A DNA stretch of 64,000 bases from DASWJZ01 sp963720705 (GCA_963720705.1 CAVRGJ010000002.1:558001-622000), one strand, 5' to 3'. Positions 44,956 through 53,799 are shown, counted from the first letter of the stretch. A program made the numbers and translations. The notes: generated by a model from the sequence alone, not told the origin.

Positions 44956-45363
44956 TCAGACCCATCCGACAGCGTTGATGTTCGAGGCGATGGCGCTTCC
45001 CGCCCAGACCGCCGCGAGGCAGAGCACGACGGAGAGAAGCGTGTTCGCGCCGGCGTAAAGATATTGCCCGTCGTTCAGAAGGTTGAGCGTCTGGATGCTG
45101 AACGACGAGAACGTCGTATAGCCGCCGCAGAAGCCCACCATGATGCCGAGCCGCGTGGTCGAGCCGACGAGAAGGCGCCCGTCCGGCGCCGTCAGCACCG
45201 CGACGAACCCGATGATGAACGAGCCGACAACGTTCACGACAAGTGTTCCCCACGGAAAGGTCTCGCCGATCAGCCGCGCCACGACGCCCGAGCAGAAGTA
45301 GCGCGCCGCGCCGCCGACGGCGCTGCCGATTGCGATCCAGAGATAGACTACTGCCGAATTCAT
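44956..45363 (-). CDS. crcB: Fluoride channel CrcB/Fluc
   Basis: 135 residues from ATG 45363 with GGCGAGG upstream. Four helices are present. Motifs are GSAVGGAARYF, WGTLVVNVVGSFIIGF (with the pore-region Asn) and GFCGGYTTFSSFS. It functions as a dual-topology homodimer exporting F- from the cytoplasm. The leader carries a fluoride riboswitch, which strongly supports the function. Confidence 0.95.
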   Translation of the reverse strand: MNSAVVYLWIAIGSAVGGAARYFCSGVVARLIGETFPWGTLVVNVVGSFIIGFVAVLTAPDGRLLVGSTTRLGIMVGFCGGYTTFSSFSIQTLNLLNDGQYLYAGANTLLSVVLCLAAVWAGSAIASNINAVGWV

Positions 45364-45462
45364 GACGCCTCGCCCAACCGTGTTTCCTTGCGGGCGACGA
45401 CAATCCCTAACGGCTTGCGGGGGCTTGAACCATATCTCCCGCGGCCGCAGGGCGATCGGCCC

Positions 45463-45520
45463 GGCGCAGCAGGAGTCATCAGCCTCTTCGGCGGTTGTCG
45501 GGGGAACCCCATCCCCATCG
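45463..45520 (-). promoter_or_regulatory. Fluoride riboswitch (crcB motif)
   Basis: Read on the minus strand, the leader has GGGGATGGGGTTCCCCC, then GACAACCGCC, GAAGAG and GGCTGATGACTCCTGC. This is the crcB-motif aptamer: the GATGG...TTCCC 5' stem, an AACCGCC...GGC-type stem and the invariant CTGATGACTCCT. It lies about 100 bases before crcB. The expression platform, probably in 45364-45462, was not resolved. Fluoride binding should turn on crcB and the DUF190 gene. Confidence 0.9.
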
Positions 45521-45527
45521 AAAACGA

Positions 45528-45556
45528 ACCTATTTGGCGGCCGGGGAGCGGTCAAT
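45528..45556 (-). promoter_or_regulatory. Promoter of the fluoride riboswitch transcript
   Basis: On the minus strand, ATTGAC (-35, 45551-45556) is followed after 17 bases by ATAGGT (-10, 45528-45533). Initiation would then fall near 45521, just where the riboswitch aptamer begins. Confidence 0.55.
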
Positions 45557-45647
45557 GGCCCGTCGCGCGCAAATCCCACAGCGGGCGGATGACGAAAGCC
45601 CTTGCCGAGTTTAAATCCTTGCCCGTGAGCCCCGCGGAGCCGGACCC

Positions 45648-46637
45648 GTGAATGTTGAGACAAAGAAGGTCGACCGCGACGAGGCGGGAATGCGGCTCGA
45701 CCGCTGGTTCAAGCTGCACTATCCCGGCCTCGGCTTCGGCCATTTGCAGAAGCTCATCCGCTCCGGCCAGGTGCGGGTCGACGGTGCACGCGTCGAGACC
45801 TCGGCGCGGCTCGCCGCCGGCCAGGCGGTGCGCGTTCCGCCGCTCGCTGCGGGCGACACGCGGCCGGCGAAGCCCGCGCCGATCCGCAAGGCCGGCGATC
45901 GCGAAACGCTCGAAGCAACGATCCTCCACGAGGATTCCGACGTCATCGTCTTCAACAAACCCTACGGGCTCGCCGTGCAGGGCGGCTCCGGCCTGACCCG
46001 GCACATCGATCAGATGCTCGAAGCCTTCACCGACCGGCACGGACGCAAGCCGCGGCTCGTACATCGTCTCGACCGCGACACCGCCGGCGTGCTTGTCGTC
46101 GCCCGCACCCGCTCCGCCGCGGCCTTCCTGGGCCAGGCCTTCAAGGCGCGCGATTCGCTGAAGCTCTACTTCGCGCTCGTAGCCGGCGTGCCGCGGCCGG
46201 CGAACGGACGCATCTCGACCTTCCTCGCCAAGGATGAGAGCGGGGAGCGAATGCGGATCGCTGAGCACGGGGAGGGCGCCGACCACGCCGTCACGCTCTA
46301 TCGCCTCGCCGACCAGGCGGGGCAGAAGATCGCCTTCCTGGTCATGCGGCCGATCACCGGGCGCACGCATCAGCTCCGCGCGCATGCCGCCCATATCGGG
46401 CATCCGATCGTCGGCGATCCGAAATATTTCAACGTGGAGAACTGGGAGCTTCCCGGCGGCCTGCAGAACCGGCTGCACCTTCTCGCCCGCCGCATCGTGT
46501 TGCCGCATCCGAAGGGCGGAACGCTCGACGTGACCGCGCCGCTGCCGCAGCACATGCAGCAGAGCTTTGCCGTACTCGGCTTCGACGAGCGGAGCGGCGA
46601 CGAGGCGGGCGAGGCACTGCGCGAGGCAAAAGGCTGA
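45648..46637 (+). CDS. RluC-type 23S rRNA pseudouridine synthase
   Basis: 329 residues from GTG 45648 (VNVETKKVDRDEAGMRLDRW). The N-terminal S4 RNA-binding domain (about residues 15-75, LQKLIRSGQVRVDGARVE) precedes the catalytic domain. The signature HRLDRDTAG (139-147) has catalytic D142, followed by VMRPITGRTHQLRAHAAHIG. It is closest to the RluC/RluD group, which in E. coli modifies 23S U955/U2504/U2580 or U1911/1915/1917. The exact target is not deducible. The ATP12 gene follows six bases later. Confidence 0.9.
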   Translation: MNVETKKVDRDEAGMRLDRWFKLHYPGLGFGHLQKLIRSGQVRVDGARVETSARLAAGQAVRVPPLAAGDTRPAKPAPIRKAGDRETLEATILHEDSDVIVFNKPYGLAVQGGSGLTRHIDQMLEAFTDRHGRKPRLVHRLDRDTAGVLVVARTRSAAAFLGQAFKARDSLKLYFALVAGVPRPANGRISTFLAKDESGERMRIAEHGEGADHAVTLYRLADQAGQKIAFLVMRPITGRTHQLRAHAAHIGHPIVGDPKYFNVENWELPGGLQNRLHLLARRIVLPHPKGGTLDVTAPLPQHMQQSFAVLGFDERSGDEAGEALREAKG

Positions 46638-46642
46638 CGGCG

Positions 46643-47380
46643 ATGGCGTCGAACCCGATGGAAACCGCGCGGCGTCTGACCGCGCCGGCCCGGCCCAAGC
46701 GCTTCTATGCCTCAGCCACGATGCAGGCCGAGCCGGAGGGATATGTCCTTCGCCTCGACGGGAAACGTGCCATGACGCCCGCGCGTCGCCCGTTTGCCGT
46801 GCCGCATGCGCACCTCGCGAAGGCGATCGCCGCGGAGTGGATGGGGCAGGGGGAATTCATCGATCCGGCTTCAATGCCGGTGACGCGGCTTGCAAACAGC
46901 GCCATCGACGGCGTGGCGTCGCGGTTCGCCGAGGTGCGGGCGGAGGTGCTCGCTTATGCTGGGACCGATCTCATCTGCTACCGCGCCGGCGAGCCCGAGG
47001 GGCTGGTTCTGCGCCAGCGTGCGGCATGGGACGCGATACTCGTTTGGGCCGAGAAGCGCTTCGGTCGATTCGTGCTCGCCGAGGGAATGGTGCATGTCGC
47101 CCAGCCCGATGCGACGCTTGCCGCGCTTTCCGCCGCGCTTGATGCCCACGACGACGCGTTCCGGCTTGCCGGCCTGAGTCTTGCGGCGACGCTTTCAGGC
47201 TCGGCGCTGATCGCGCTGGCGCTCGGCGAGGGCGCGCTCCATCTCGACGCGGCGTGGGCCGCGGCGCATGTCGACGAGGACTGGAATGTCGAGAAATGGG
47301 GCACCGACGCGGAGGCCATGCAGCGCCGCGCCACGCGCTTCGAGGATTTCAAAGCCGCTGCGCTGGCGCTCATGCGGTAG
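46643..47380 (+). CDS. ATP12-family F1-ATPase assembly chaperone
   Basis: 245 residues. RPKRFYASATMQAEPEGYVL and LDGKRAMTPARRPFAVPHAH form the conserved N-terminus, then MPVTRLANSAIDGV and DLICYRAGEPEGLVLRQRAA. The family binds F1 alpha subunit during ATP synthase assembly in mitochondria and is confined among bacteria to alphaproteobacteria, so it helps place the organism. It is probably co-transcribed with the pseudouridine synthase. Confidence 0.9.
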   Translation: MASNPMETARRLTAPARPKRFYASATMQAEPEGYVLRLDGKRAMTPARRPFAVPHAHLAKAIAAEWMGQGEFIDPASMPVTRLANSAIDGVASRFAEVRAEVLAYAGTDLICYRAGEPEGLVLRQRAAWDAILVWAEKRFGRFVLAEGMVHVAQPDATLAALSAALDAHDDAFRLAGLSLAATLSGSALIALALGEGALHLDAAWAAAHVDEDWNVEKWGTDAEAMQRRATRFEDFKAAALALMR

Positions 47381-47400
47381 TGATCTGCGTTTTTTCGATT

Positions 47401-47504
47401 GTCGTCATTGCCGGGCTTGGCCCGGCAATCCATTCCGTGACCGACCGCCGAACTAGGCGCGACCGGGACGGAATGGATGCCCGGATCAAGTTCGGCATGA
47501 CGAC
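47401..47504. repeat. Large palindromic intergenic repeat
   Basis: Two imperfect inverted arms of about 37 bases flank a 29-base centre. The left arm (47401-47438) begins GTCGTCATTGCCGGGCTTGG and the right arm (47468-47504) ends GGCATGACGAC. Each arm ends in CCATTCCGT. Similar GTCATTGCCGGGCTT...-type palindromes are dispersed in many rhizobial genomes. It lies between convergent genes (ATP12 and DUF4260), a common home for such repeats, and may act as a bidirectional terminator. Confidence 0.8.
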
Positions 47505-47507
47505 AGT

Positions 47508-47894
47508 TTAAGGTTGGGCGGCTCTTCCGAGCCTTCCCAAATGCGTGTCCTTGAAGCCTGAGGCGTGCTTCAGGCCAAAGCCGAGCACGCGGTCGACGCC
47601 GATATGCGCGCCGAGGATGAAGGGGATCGAGAGCGCAAAGGTGCTCTCGCCGAAGCGGTACCAGACCACGAAGAAAAGTGCAGCGACCGTCACCCAGCTA
47701 TGAGCGGCGTTGTAGACTGCCGCGCCGGTCCGCGGGCCGGCGAGATAGCCGAGCATTGAAAGGTCCGGGACGAGAAAGAGCACCGCGAAGACCCACCAGG
47801 GCTGATGGAAGGCGTGGTAGAGCCAGACGCATAGAAGCGCGAGCGCCAGCCCCTCCAGGCGAAGCACGATCGTCGTCCCCGAAATCCCTTGCAT
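47508..47894 (-). CDS. DUF4260 four-helix membrane protein
   Basis: 128 residues from ATG 47894. About four helices are visible, with PDLSMLGYLAGPRTGAAVYN and the C-terminal GFGLKHASGFKDTHLGRLGR matching DUF4260. The molecular function is unknown. It is transcribed away from pccB; its N-terminus lies about 98 bases from the pccB start. Confidence 0.82.
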   Translation of the reverse strand: MQGISGTTIVLRLEGLALALLCVWLYHAFHQPWWVFAVLFLVPDLSMLGYLAGPRTGAAVYNAAHSWVTVAALFFVVWYRFGESTFALSIPFILGAHIGVDRVLGFGLKHASGFKDTHLGRLGRAAQP

Positions 47895-47991
47895 GCCCGT
47901 CTCCCCGTCGGCCGGCGGAGATTACCGTCGCGCGAAGGCGCGTGCTATCACACCGTTTCACATTGGAGCGGGCGAATCGGGGCGATTTCCC

Positions 47992-49526
47992 ATGCGCGAG
48001 GTGCTGAACGAGCTCGAGCGGCGCCGCGAAGAGGCGCGAAAGGGCGGTGGCGAGGAGCGCATCGCCCAGCAGCACAAGCGCGGTAAGCTGACGGCGCGCG
48101 AGCGACTCGATGTGCTCCTCGACACGGGCTCGTTCGAGGAGTTCGACATGTTCGTCGAGCACCGGGCGAGCGAGTTCGGCATGGCCAAGCGGCGCATCCC
48201 CGGCGACGGCGTCGTCACCGGCTGGGGCACCATCAACGGCCGCCCGGCCTTCGTCTTTGCCAAGGATTTCACCGTGTTCGGCGGCTCGCTGTCGGAGGCG
48301 CACGCGGAGAAGATCCAGAAGGTGCAGGACATGGCGCTGCGGAACCGGGCGCCGATCATCGGGCTTTACGACGCCGGCGGTGCGCGCATCCAGGAGGGCG
48401 TCGCCTCGCTCGCCGGCTACGCCGAGGTGTTTCAGCGCAACGTCCTTGCCTCCGGCGTCATCCCGCAGATTTCGGTGATCATGGGCCCGTGCGCGGGCGG
48501 CGACGTCTATTCGCCGGCGATGACCGACTTCATCTTCATGGTGAAGGGCACGAGCTACATGTTCGTGACCGGACCCGACGTCGTTAAGACCGTGACCAAC
48601 GAGACGGTGACGCCGGAAGAGCTCGGCGGCGCCTCGGTTCACACGGTGAAATCCTCGATCGCCGACGGCGCCTTCGACAACGACGTCGAGGCGCTCCTCG
48701 GAATCCGTCGGCTCTTCGATTTCCTGCCGCTCTCGAACCAGTCGCCGCTGCCGGAGATCGAGACGAGCGATCCCTGGGACCGTGCCGAGCCGTCACTCGA
48801 TACACTGATCCCGGACGCCGCCAACAAGCCCTACGACATCAAGGAGCTGATACAGAAGACGTTGGACGAGGGCGCCTTCTTCGAGATTCAGGCGGCGCAC
48901 GCCAAGAATATCGTCACCGGCTTCGGCCGCATCGAAGGGCGGACCGTCGGCGTTGTCGCCAACCAGCCGATGGTGCTTGCCGGCGTGCTCGACGCTGACG
49001 CATCGCGCAAGGCTGCACGCTTCGTTCGCTTCTGCGACGCCTTCTCGATCCCGCTTCTGACCTTCGTCGACGTGCCCGGCTTTCTGCCGGGTACAGCGCA
49101 GGAATATGGCGGGCTGATCAAGCACGGCGCCAAGCTCCTCTTCGCCTATGCCGAGGCGACCGTGCCGAAAGTGACGGTGATAACGCGCAAGGCCTATGGC
49201 GGGGCCTACGACGTGATGGCCTCAAAGCATCTGCGCGGCGACATCAACTACGCCTGGCCGAGCGCCGAGATCGCGGTGATGGGCGCGAAGCGGCGCGGCG
49301 GAGATTCATGCATCGCGCCGACGCTGGCGACGCGGAGAAGCTCGCCATGCACACGAAGGAATACGAGGCGCGGTTCCTGAACCCGTTCGTCGCGGCCGAA
49401 CGCGGCTACATCGACGACGTGATCATGCCGCACTCGACGCGGCTTCGCGTGGCGCGGGCACTCCGGCTGCTGCGCGCAAAGGATCTGGCTAACCCCTGGA
49501 AGAAACACGATAATATCCCGCTCTGA
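47992..49526 (+). pseudogene. pccB: pccB, propionyl-CoA carboxylase beta, double frameshift
   Basis: The carboxyltransferase subunit starts at ATG 47992 (MREVLNELERRREEARKGGG) and is intact to AEIAVMGAK (49288-49290). One extra C at 49291 shifts the frame, GGC GCG GCG GAG ATT (49292-49306) encodes the expected GAAEI, then a second extra C at 49307 shifts again into MHRADAGDAEKLAMHTKEYE, ending KKHDNIPL. Deleting both Cs gives exactly 510 residues, the normal PccB size. Motifs present include GLYDAGGARIQEG and MGPCAGGDVYSPAM for acyl-CoA. As written, the conceptual protein loses its last ~70 residues. Confidence 0.88.
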
Positions 49527-49629
49527 GGAGACGGCATGCCGAGTCCATTTCGCATGTTGCTCACGACAACCGAACGGCTCGGTGCTAGCTTTCTCCCACC
49601 CCGGAAATCCGGAGCGTTGGGAGGCATCC

Positions 49630-49983
49630 ATGCGGAATGTCGGTGGTTTCTTCGTGCAGGCGGGCATCGCCGCCGGAATGCTGATCGCCGTGTCGGCGGC
49701 GAGCGCGCCGGCCTTTGCCGATTGCTTCGAGAACATCGGCTGCACCGACAGCGATTCCTACAAGGTCTACGATCTCGAGGAGCTGTCCTGCGAGAATCTC
49801 TGGTACGTGCGCAACCGCATCTTCGACGAGAACGGCTATTGCTTCACGACTGCCCGCGGGCGCGCGGCCTTCGACAATTCCGACTGCTGGGTCAGCAACC
49901 AATCGAAGGTGAAGCTCAGCACCATCGAACGCCACAACGTCAACGCCATCGTTCAGGCGGAAGAGGCGAACGGTTGCCGCTGA
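49630..49983 (+). CDS. YARHG-domain secreted protein
   Basis: 117 residues from ATG 49630 with GGGAGG upstream. A signal peptide ends at about residue 30 (...ASAPAFA). The mature part has YKVYDLEELSCENLWYVRNR and IFDENGYCFTTARGRAAF, matching the YARHG domain (Leu-rich, LWYxRNxI, GYCF). Five or six cysteines may form disulphides. The YARHG role is unknown. It lies between pccB and the convergent GFA gene. Confidence 0.8.
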   Translation: MRNVGGFFVQAGIAAGMLIAVSAASAPAFADCFENIGCTDSDSYKVYDLEELSCENLWYVRNRIFDENGYCFTTARGRAAFDNSDCWVSNQSKVKLSTIERHNVNAIVQAEEANGCR

Positions 49984-50004
49984 CGGCTTGGAGCTCGATC
50001 CGGT

Positions 50005-50373
50005 CTACCAAAGGTTCTTGCCGTCGATCGTCACGACCTCGATTCGATCGAGGTCGAAATCGTCGAAGAGCCGCGCGTTGACGCCGATCCTCGGGTTATC
50101 GAAGTCGGGCTTCCCCGTGCTCCAGTCCGGGCTCTCGCTGTAGGTGCCGCAGCCGCAGATCGCACAGTAGTGATGGTGGACCGTGTGGGACTTCCACTGA
50201 TAGGTGGAGACACGGTCGCGCGCGGTCAGGAGCTTGAACTCGGCCGGAGAATAATAAGCCCAGAGCGCGCCCCGCTTTGAGCAGAAGGAACAGGTGCAGC
50301 GCGTGACATTTTGTGGCGCAGCGCTCACTTCGAACTGCGTCGCGCCGCAGTGGCAGCTTCCTTTGATCGCCAT
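50005..50373 (-). CDS. GFA/CENP-V family zinc protein
   Basis: 122 residues from ATG 50373 (MAIKGSCHCGATQFEVSAAP). Zinc cysteines are C7 and C9, C26, C28 and C31, and C70 and C73: the pattern of the glutathione-dependent formaldehyde-activating enzyme fold. Most such proteins have no proven activity, so formaldehyde chemistry should not be assumed. The longer in-frame start (50418) is less likely. Confidence 0.85.
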   Translation of the reverse strand: MAIKGSCHCGATQFEVSAAPQNVTRCTCSFCSKRGALWAYYSPAEFKLLTARDRVSTYQWKSHTVHHHYCAICGCGTYSESPDWSTGKPDFDNPRIGVNARLFDDFDLDRIEVVTIDGKNLW

Positions 50374-50422
50374 GGCACTCTCCTCTTCCGCCGACGCCGG
50401 CGGAGACAACAATGCCAAAGTG

Positions 50423-50446
50423 CTCCTGACAGCCTTCTGTCAGGAG
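50423..50446. other. Perfect inverted repeat between GFA and radical SAM genes
   Basis: CTCCTGACAG (50423-50432) and CTGTCAGGAG (50437-50446) make a 10-bp stem with a CCTT loop. It is about 24 bases past the radical SAM stop on the minus strand and before the GFA start. No T-run follows in either direction. It could be an operator, a processing site or a weak terminator. Confidence 0.55.
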
Positions 50447-50469
50447 AGCGGCGGGTATCTTGAGGAGGG

Positions 50470-52263
50470 CTATTCGGCCGCTTCGATGTGCAGCGCCTCG
50501 TCGTGCTCGTGCGCTTGGCGCTGCCTGCGCTGCTCGGCCTGCTTCTTTGCCTTATCCACCGCGGCGCGGGCGGAATCGTTCAACTCGAACATTTCCAGGT
50601 GCTCGGCCTCCGCGTCGACAACCCTCGTTGTGGCGAGGTCGCGGTAGAGCTTGTTCGCCGGGTCTTTTTGAAGCCGCTTGCGTATCCGGTCGATCTTCCA
50701 GCCGTAGGCGGCGAAGCGGGCGTATTTGACGAGGGTCTCCAAAGCATAGCGCGGATAGAAAAGGAGCGCCGGCACACGCGGCAATTCCGGCCGCCGCTCC
50801 TTGCGGTCCTTCAGGCGGAAATAGCCGCATTGCTGCGGATGCACGTTCTCGTACTTCATCGCCCCGTAAATCTGCAGCACGACACGCCAGATCTTCACCG
50901 GCTTGATGCCGTAGGCGATGTTTCTGCGCATCAGCCGCTCGACGTGCTCGTCGGTATAGTACCAGTCCCAGACGTCGAAGTAGGTCTGCTGCCACTCGGC
51001 GGCCGTCATCTTCGGGTGCGCGGTCGTCACGTTCTCGATGTCGTACTTGTTGAGGTCCGGATCCATCCAGGTTCCGTTCTCGTGGAGAACCTTGTGGTCC
51101 TCGGAGCCCGGTAGCGGCGTCAGCACGGTGAATTCGAGGACGTCGACGGCAAGCTCGCGCTGGACGATCTCGACGTCGCGCTTGATGGAGGCCGGCGTGT
51201 CGCCGGGGAGCCCCATGATGAATCCCGCGTAGGTGACGATCCCGGCCTCCTTCCAGGCCTGGAACATCTTTCTGTACTCGGTGATGCGGTTCTGGTTCTT
51301 CTTCATGTGAACCAGGTTGTCCGGGTTGATGCTCTCGAGCCCGATGAAGCAGAATTGGCAACCGGCGCGCGCCGCCTTGTCGATGAAGTTCGGGATCAGG
51401 TGCGCGAGCACGTCGACCTGAATCAGGAAGGTGATCTCCAGCCCGTGGTTCTCCCGCAGCTCGATCAGGCGGTCGAAGATCGGCTCCCAGTTCTTGTTGC
51501 GGGCGAAGTTGTCGTCGGTGATGAAGAAGTGCGAGATGCCCTGTGCGGCGTTCTCGCGCACGATGCGTTCGATGTCGTCGGCGTCGCGCCAGCGCGACTT
51601 CCGGCCCTGCACGTTGATGATGGTGCAGAACGAGCACTGGAACGGGCAGCCGCGGCCGGCGTCGAAGGACGAAAGCACGCCGTCGTAGCGCTTCACCAGG
51701 CGCTGCGGCAGATACGGGATCGTCTGGCTCTGCAGGTTCGGCAGGTCGTGCATGAAGTTGTAGATCGGCTTCGCCTTGCCGGCGTGCACGTCCTGCAGGA
51801 ATTCTTGGAAATGCTCCTCAGCCTCACCGGCGTAGAGCGTGACGCCAAGGTCGATCGCCTCTTGCAGCTCCGGCGTCAGCTCCTTCAGCATCGAGATGCA
51901 GCCGGAGACGTGGAAGCCGCCGATCGCCACCGCGATGCCCTTTGCACGGAGGCGGCGGGCGATCGCCATGGCTCTTGGATATTGGTTCGACTGGACGCCG
52001 ACCAGGCACACCATGCCGGAATGGTTGGGCTGCCTGATCTTCGCCGCGATCTTGTCGAGCGGCAGACGGGTGTTCATCTCGTCGTAGGCGTCGACCTCGA
52101 TCGCCACGTCGTCGCCGAGCACTTTTCGCTCGGCGCAATCCTGGGCAATCGCATAGAGGCAGGCCATCGAATTCGAAGGAATCCAAGCCTTTGCCCATTG
52201 GATGACGTAGCCCTGTCGGTCGTAATGCGAGGGTTTGACGATCTCGATGTGGAAAGTCTGCAT
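50470..52263 (-). CDS. Radical SAM protein with B12-binding-like N-terminus
   Basis: 597 residues from ATG 52263 (MQTFHIEIVKPSHYDRQGYV). The N-terminal ~150 residues resemble a Rossmann-type B12-binding domain (IAVAIGGFHVSGCISMLKEL) but the canonical DxHxxG cobalamin motif is not seen. The radical SAM cluster motif is C206-x3-C210-x2-C213 (GRGCPFQCSFC), with ITDDNFARNKNW and GLPGDTPASIKRDVEI following. The last ~100 residues are charged and helical. A methyltransferase or rearrangement enzyme is likely in type; the substrate is unknown to me. A 241-base divergent region precedes it. Confidence 0.85.
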   Translation of the reverse strand: MQTFHIEIVKPSHYDRQGYVIQWAKAWIPSNSMACLYAIAQDCAERKVLGDDVAIEVDAYDEMNTRLPLDKIAAKIRQPNHSGMVCLVGVQSNQYPRAMAIARRLRAKGIAVAIGGFHVSGCISMLKELTPELQEAIDLGVTLYAGEAEEHFQEFLQDVHAGKAKPIYNFMHDLPNLQSQTIPYLPQRLVKRYDGVLSSFDAGRGCPFQCSFCTIINVQGRKSRWRDADDIERIVRENAAQGISHFFITDDNFARNKNWEPIFDRLIELRENHGLEITFLIQVDVLAHLIPNFIDKAARAGCQFCFIGLESINPDNLVHMKKNQNRITEYRKMFQAWKEAGIVTYAGFIMGLPGDTPASIKRDVEIVQRELAVDVLEFTVLTPLPGSEDHKVLHENGTWMDPDLNKYDIENVTTAHPKMTAAEWQQTYFDVWDWYYTDEHVERLMRRNIAYGIKPVKIWRVVLQIYGAMKYENVHPQQCGYFRLKDRKERRPELPRVPALLFYPRYALETLVKYARFAAYGWKIDRIRKRLQKDPANKLYRDLATTRVVDAEAEHLEMFELNDSARAAVDKAKKQAEQRRQRQAHEHDEALHIEAAE

Positions 52264-52504
52264 CACGCCCCGCCGCCGTTTCTCGGATCCCGAAGCCTCA
52301 AACATAGCAGAAATCTGGCCTTTTTGACGTGGCGATCGGGCAACGCTCGATCCCAATCGATCAGTGTCCCCGCCTGCCTGCAAGCCTTGAGCGCGCCGCT
52401 CGATAACCCATCGCTAACCTTGCCGCCAGTTTGCGTGAAACGAAAGCAATCGCAATGCATTAAACTTTTTGGAGTTAGAAGGTGTAAACCTACTGAGGCA
52501 AATC

Positions 52505-52771
52505 ATGTTGGCGTCCGATCTCCTCATGGACGTGCGCGCCTCCCGCGCGATCTCGCAGGATCAAGTGGCGAGGCTGGAGCAGATGGTGTTCGAGGGAGGT
52601 GCGCCGAGCGGCGACCAGCTCGACCTCGTTTTCCTCATAGACACATATTTGCAGCGGCGCGACCCGCGCTGGGCTGACTTGATGGCGCGCGCCGCGATGG
52701 CCGCCTTGATCCAGCCGGAAGCGAGCGACGTCGCCAGGAAGGTCGCCGAAACGCTGGCAAAGGCCGCCTGA
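52505..52771 (+). CDS. Hypothetical 88-residue protein
   Basis: 88 residues from ATG 52505 (MLASDLLMDVRASRAISQDQ) with GAGG upstream; a TTG at 52469 would add 12 residues. It is rich in acidic and helical segments, with no membrane span or cysteine cluster. It ends RKVAETLAKAA. I do not recognise a family. It is divergent from the radical SAM gene and convergent with the hydrolase. Confidence 0.55.
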   Translation: MLASDLLMDVRASRAISQDQVARLEQMVFEGGAPSGDQLDLVFLIDTYLQRRDPRWADLMARAAMAALIQPEASDVARKVAETLAKAA

Positions 52772-52808
52772 GGCAGAAACCCGAGGGCCGGCTCCCACCG
52801 GCCCGCAC

Positions 52809-53669
52809 TCAGCTTCCGGCGAGGAAGTCGAGCACGGCCTTGTTGAAGAGCGCCGGGTCCTGCCAGAACGCGAAGTGGCTGACATTCGGCAGGATGACGA
52901 GCTTGGCGCCCGGGATGAGCTGAGCCATCTCCTCGGTATGCTCGCGGCGGATCGCCTCGTCATGCTCCCCGTCGGCGATGGCGACCGGCGCCTTGATCCC
53001 CATCATCTGTTCTTTTGAGAAATCCGGCTGCGAATACCACATCGCCGAGATCGCCTCGACGAAAGCGTCGAAGTCGTTCGGCGTCGGCGACAGCCGCGCG
53101 TAGTCCTTGCCGGCCCGTTCGATGTAGGCGTTGAAGGTCGGATTCTTGTCGATGTCGTCCTTGAGGCCGGAGAGGTTGTAGTTCGCGCCGAAGGCGAAGA
53201 GCTTGTCGAGCCGCTCCGGATGACGGATGGCGATGTCGAGACCAATGATACCGCCGTCGCTCCAGCCGACGATCGATGCCTTGCCGATGCCGAGCTTGTC
53301 CAGGAGCGCGACCACGTCGTCGGCCATGATGTCGTAGCCGAACGGCTGGTCGTCACGCGTGCTTCGACCGTGCCCGCGGCTATCGACGGCGATCACCTTG
53401 TACTTCGCCGCAAACGCAGGAATCTGCCCGCCCCAGACGTCGGAATGGCCGAGGCCGCCGTGCAGCATCAGGAGCGGCTCGCCCGATCCGTAGACGGCGT
53501 AGTAGAGCTTGATGCCGTTCACGTCCGCCAGGCCGCTCTCGCTTGCCTTCGGCATCGCCGGCTCTTCGGGGAGCGTCATCCAAAGCTCCTCGGCTCCGGC
53601 GATGACCGGCGCGCCGGCGAGCGGGACGACAAGGGCGAGCGGCGCGAAAAGTCGGGCGAGCATGTTCAC
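52809..53669 (-). CDS. Alpha/beta hydrolase, exported
   Basis: 286 residues if read from GTG 53669, chosen because GAGGA lies 8 bases upstream; ATG 53663 is the alternative. A signal peptide ends near AGAEELW. The hydrolase fold shows LLMLHGGLGHSDVWGG (oxyanion region), the nucleophile elbow GWSDGG and the C-terminal catalytic histidine in LPNVSHFAFWQDP. Substrate is unpredictable; similar enzymes are esterases or haloperoxidase-like proteins. Confidence 0.82.
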   Translation of the reverse strand: MNMLARLFAPLALVVPLAGAPVIAGAEELWMTLPEEPAMPKASESGLADVNGIKLYYAVYGSGEPLLMLHGGLGHSDVWGGQIPAFAAKYKVIAVDSRGHGRSTRDDQPFGYDIMADDVVALLDKLGIGKASIVGWSDGGIIGLDIAIRHPERLDKLFAFGANYNLSGLKDDIDKNPTFNAYIERAGKDYARLSPTPNDFDAFVEAISAMWYSQPDFSKEQMMGIKAPVAIADGEHDEAIRREHTEEMAQLIPGAKLVILPNVSHFAFWQDPALFNKAVLDFLAGS

Positions 53670-53799
53670 GGGCAGGGTCCTCCGCGATCCGGGGCTGTTC
53701 ACGCAAGGAAGGCCCGCGGCCGGGCGCTGTCAATCGCCGTCGCTTGCCGGGCCCGCCGCGGCTCTTGCCGGAGACAGCATTCGGGGCCATGCAGCCGCG

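Noticed and set aside
49308..49526. Separate small gene starting at ATG 49308
   Set aside because: Its translation is the C-terminus of PccB and runs on from a frameshift.
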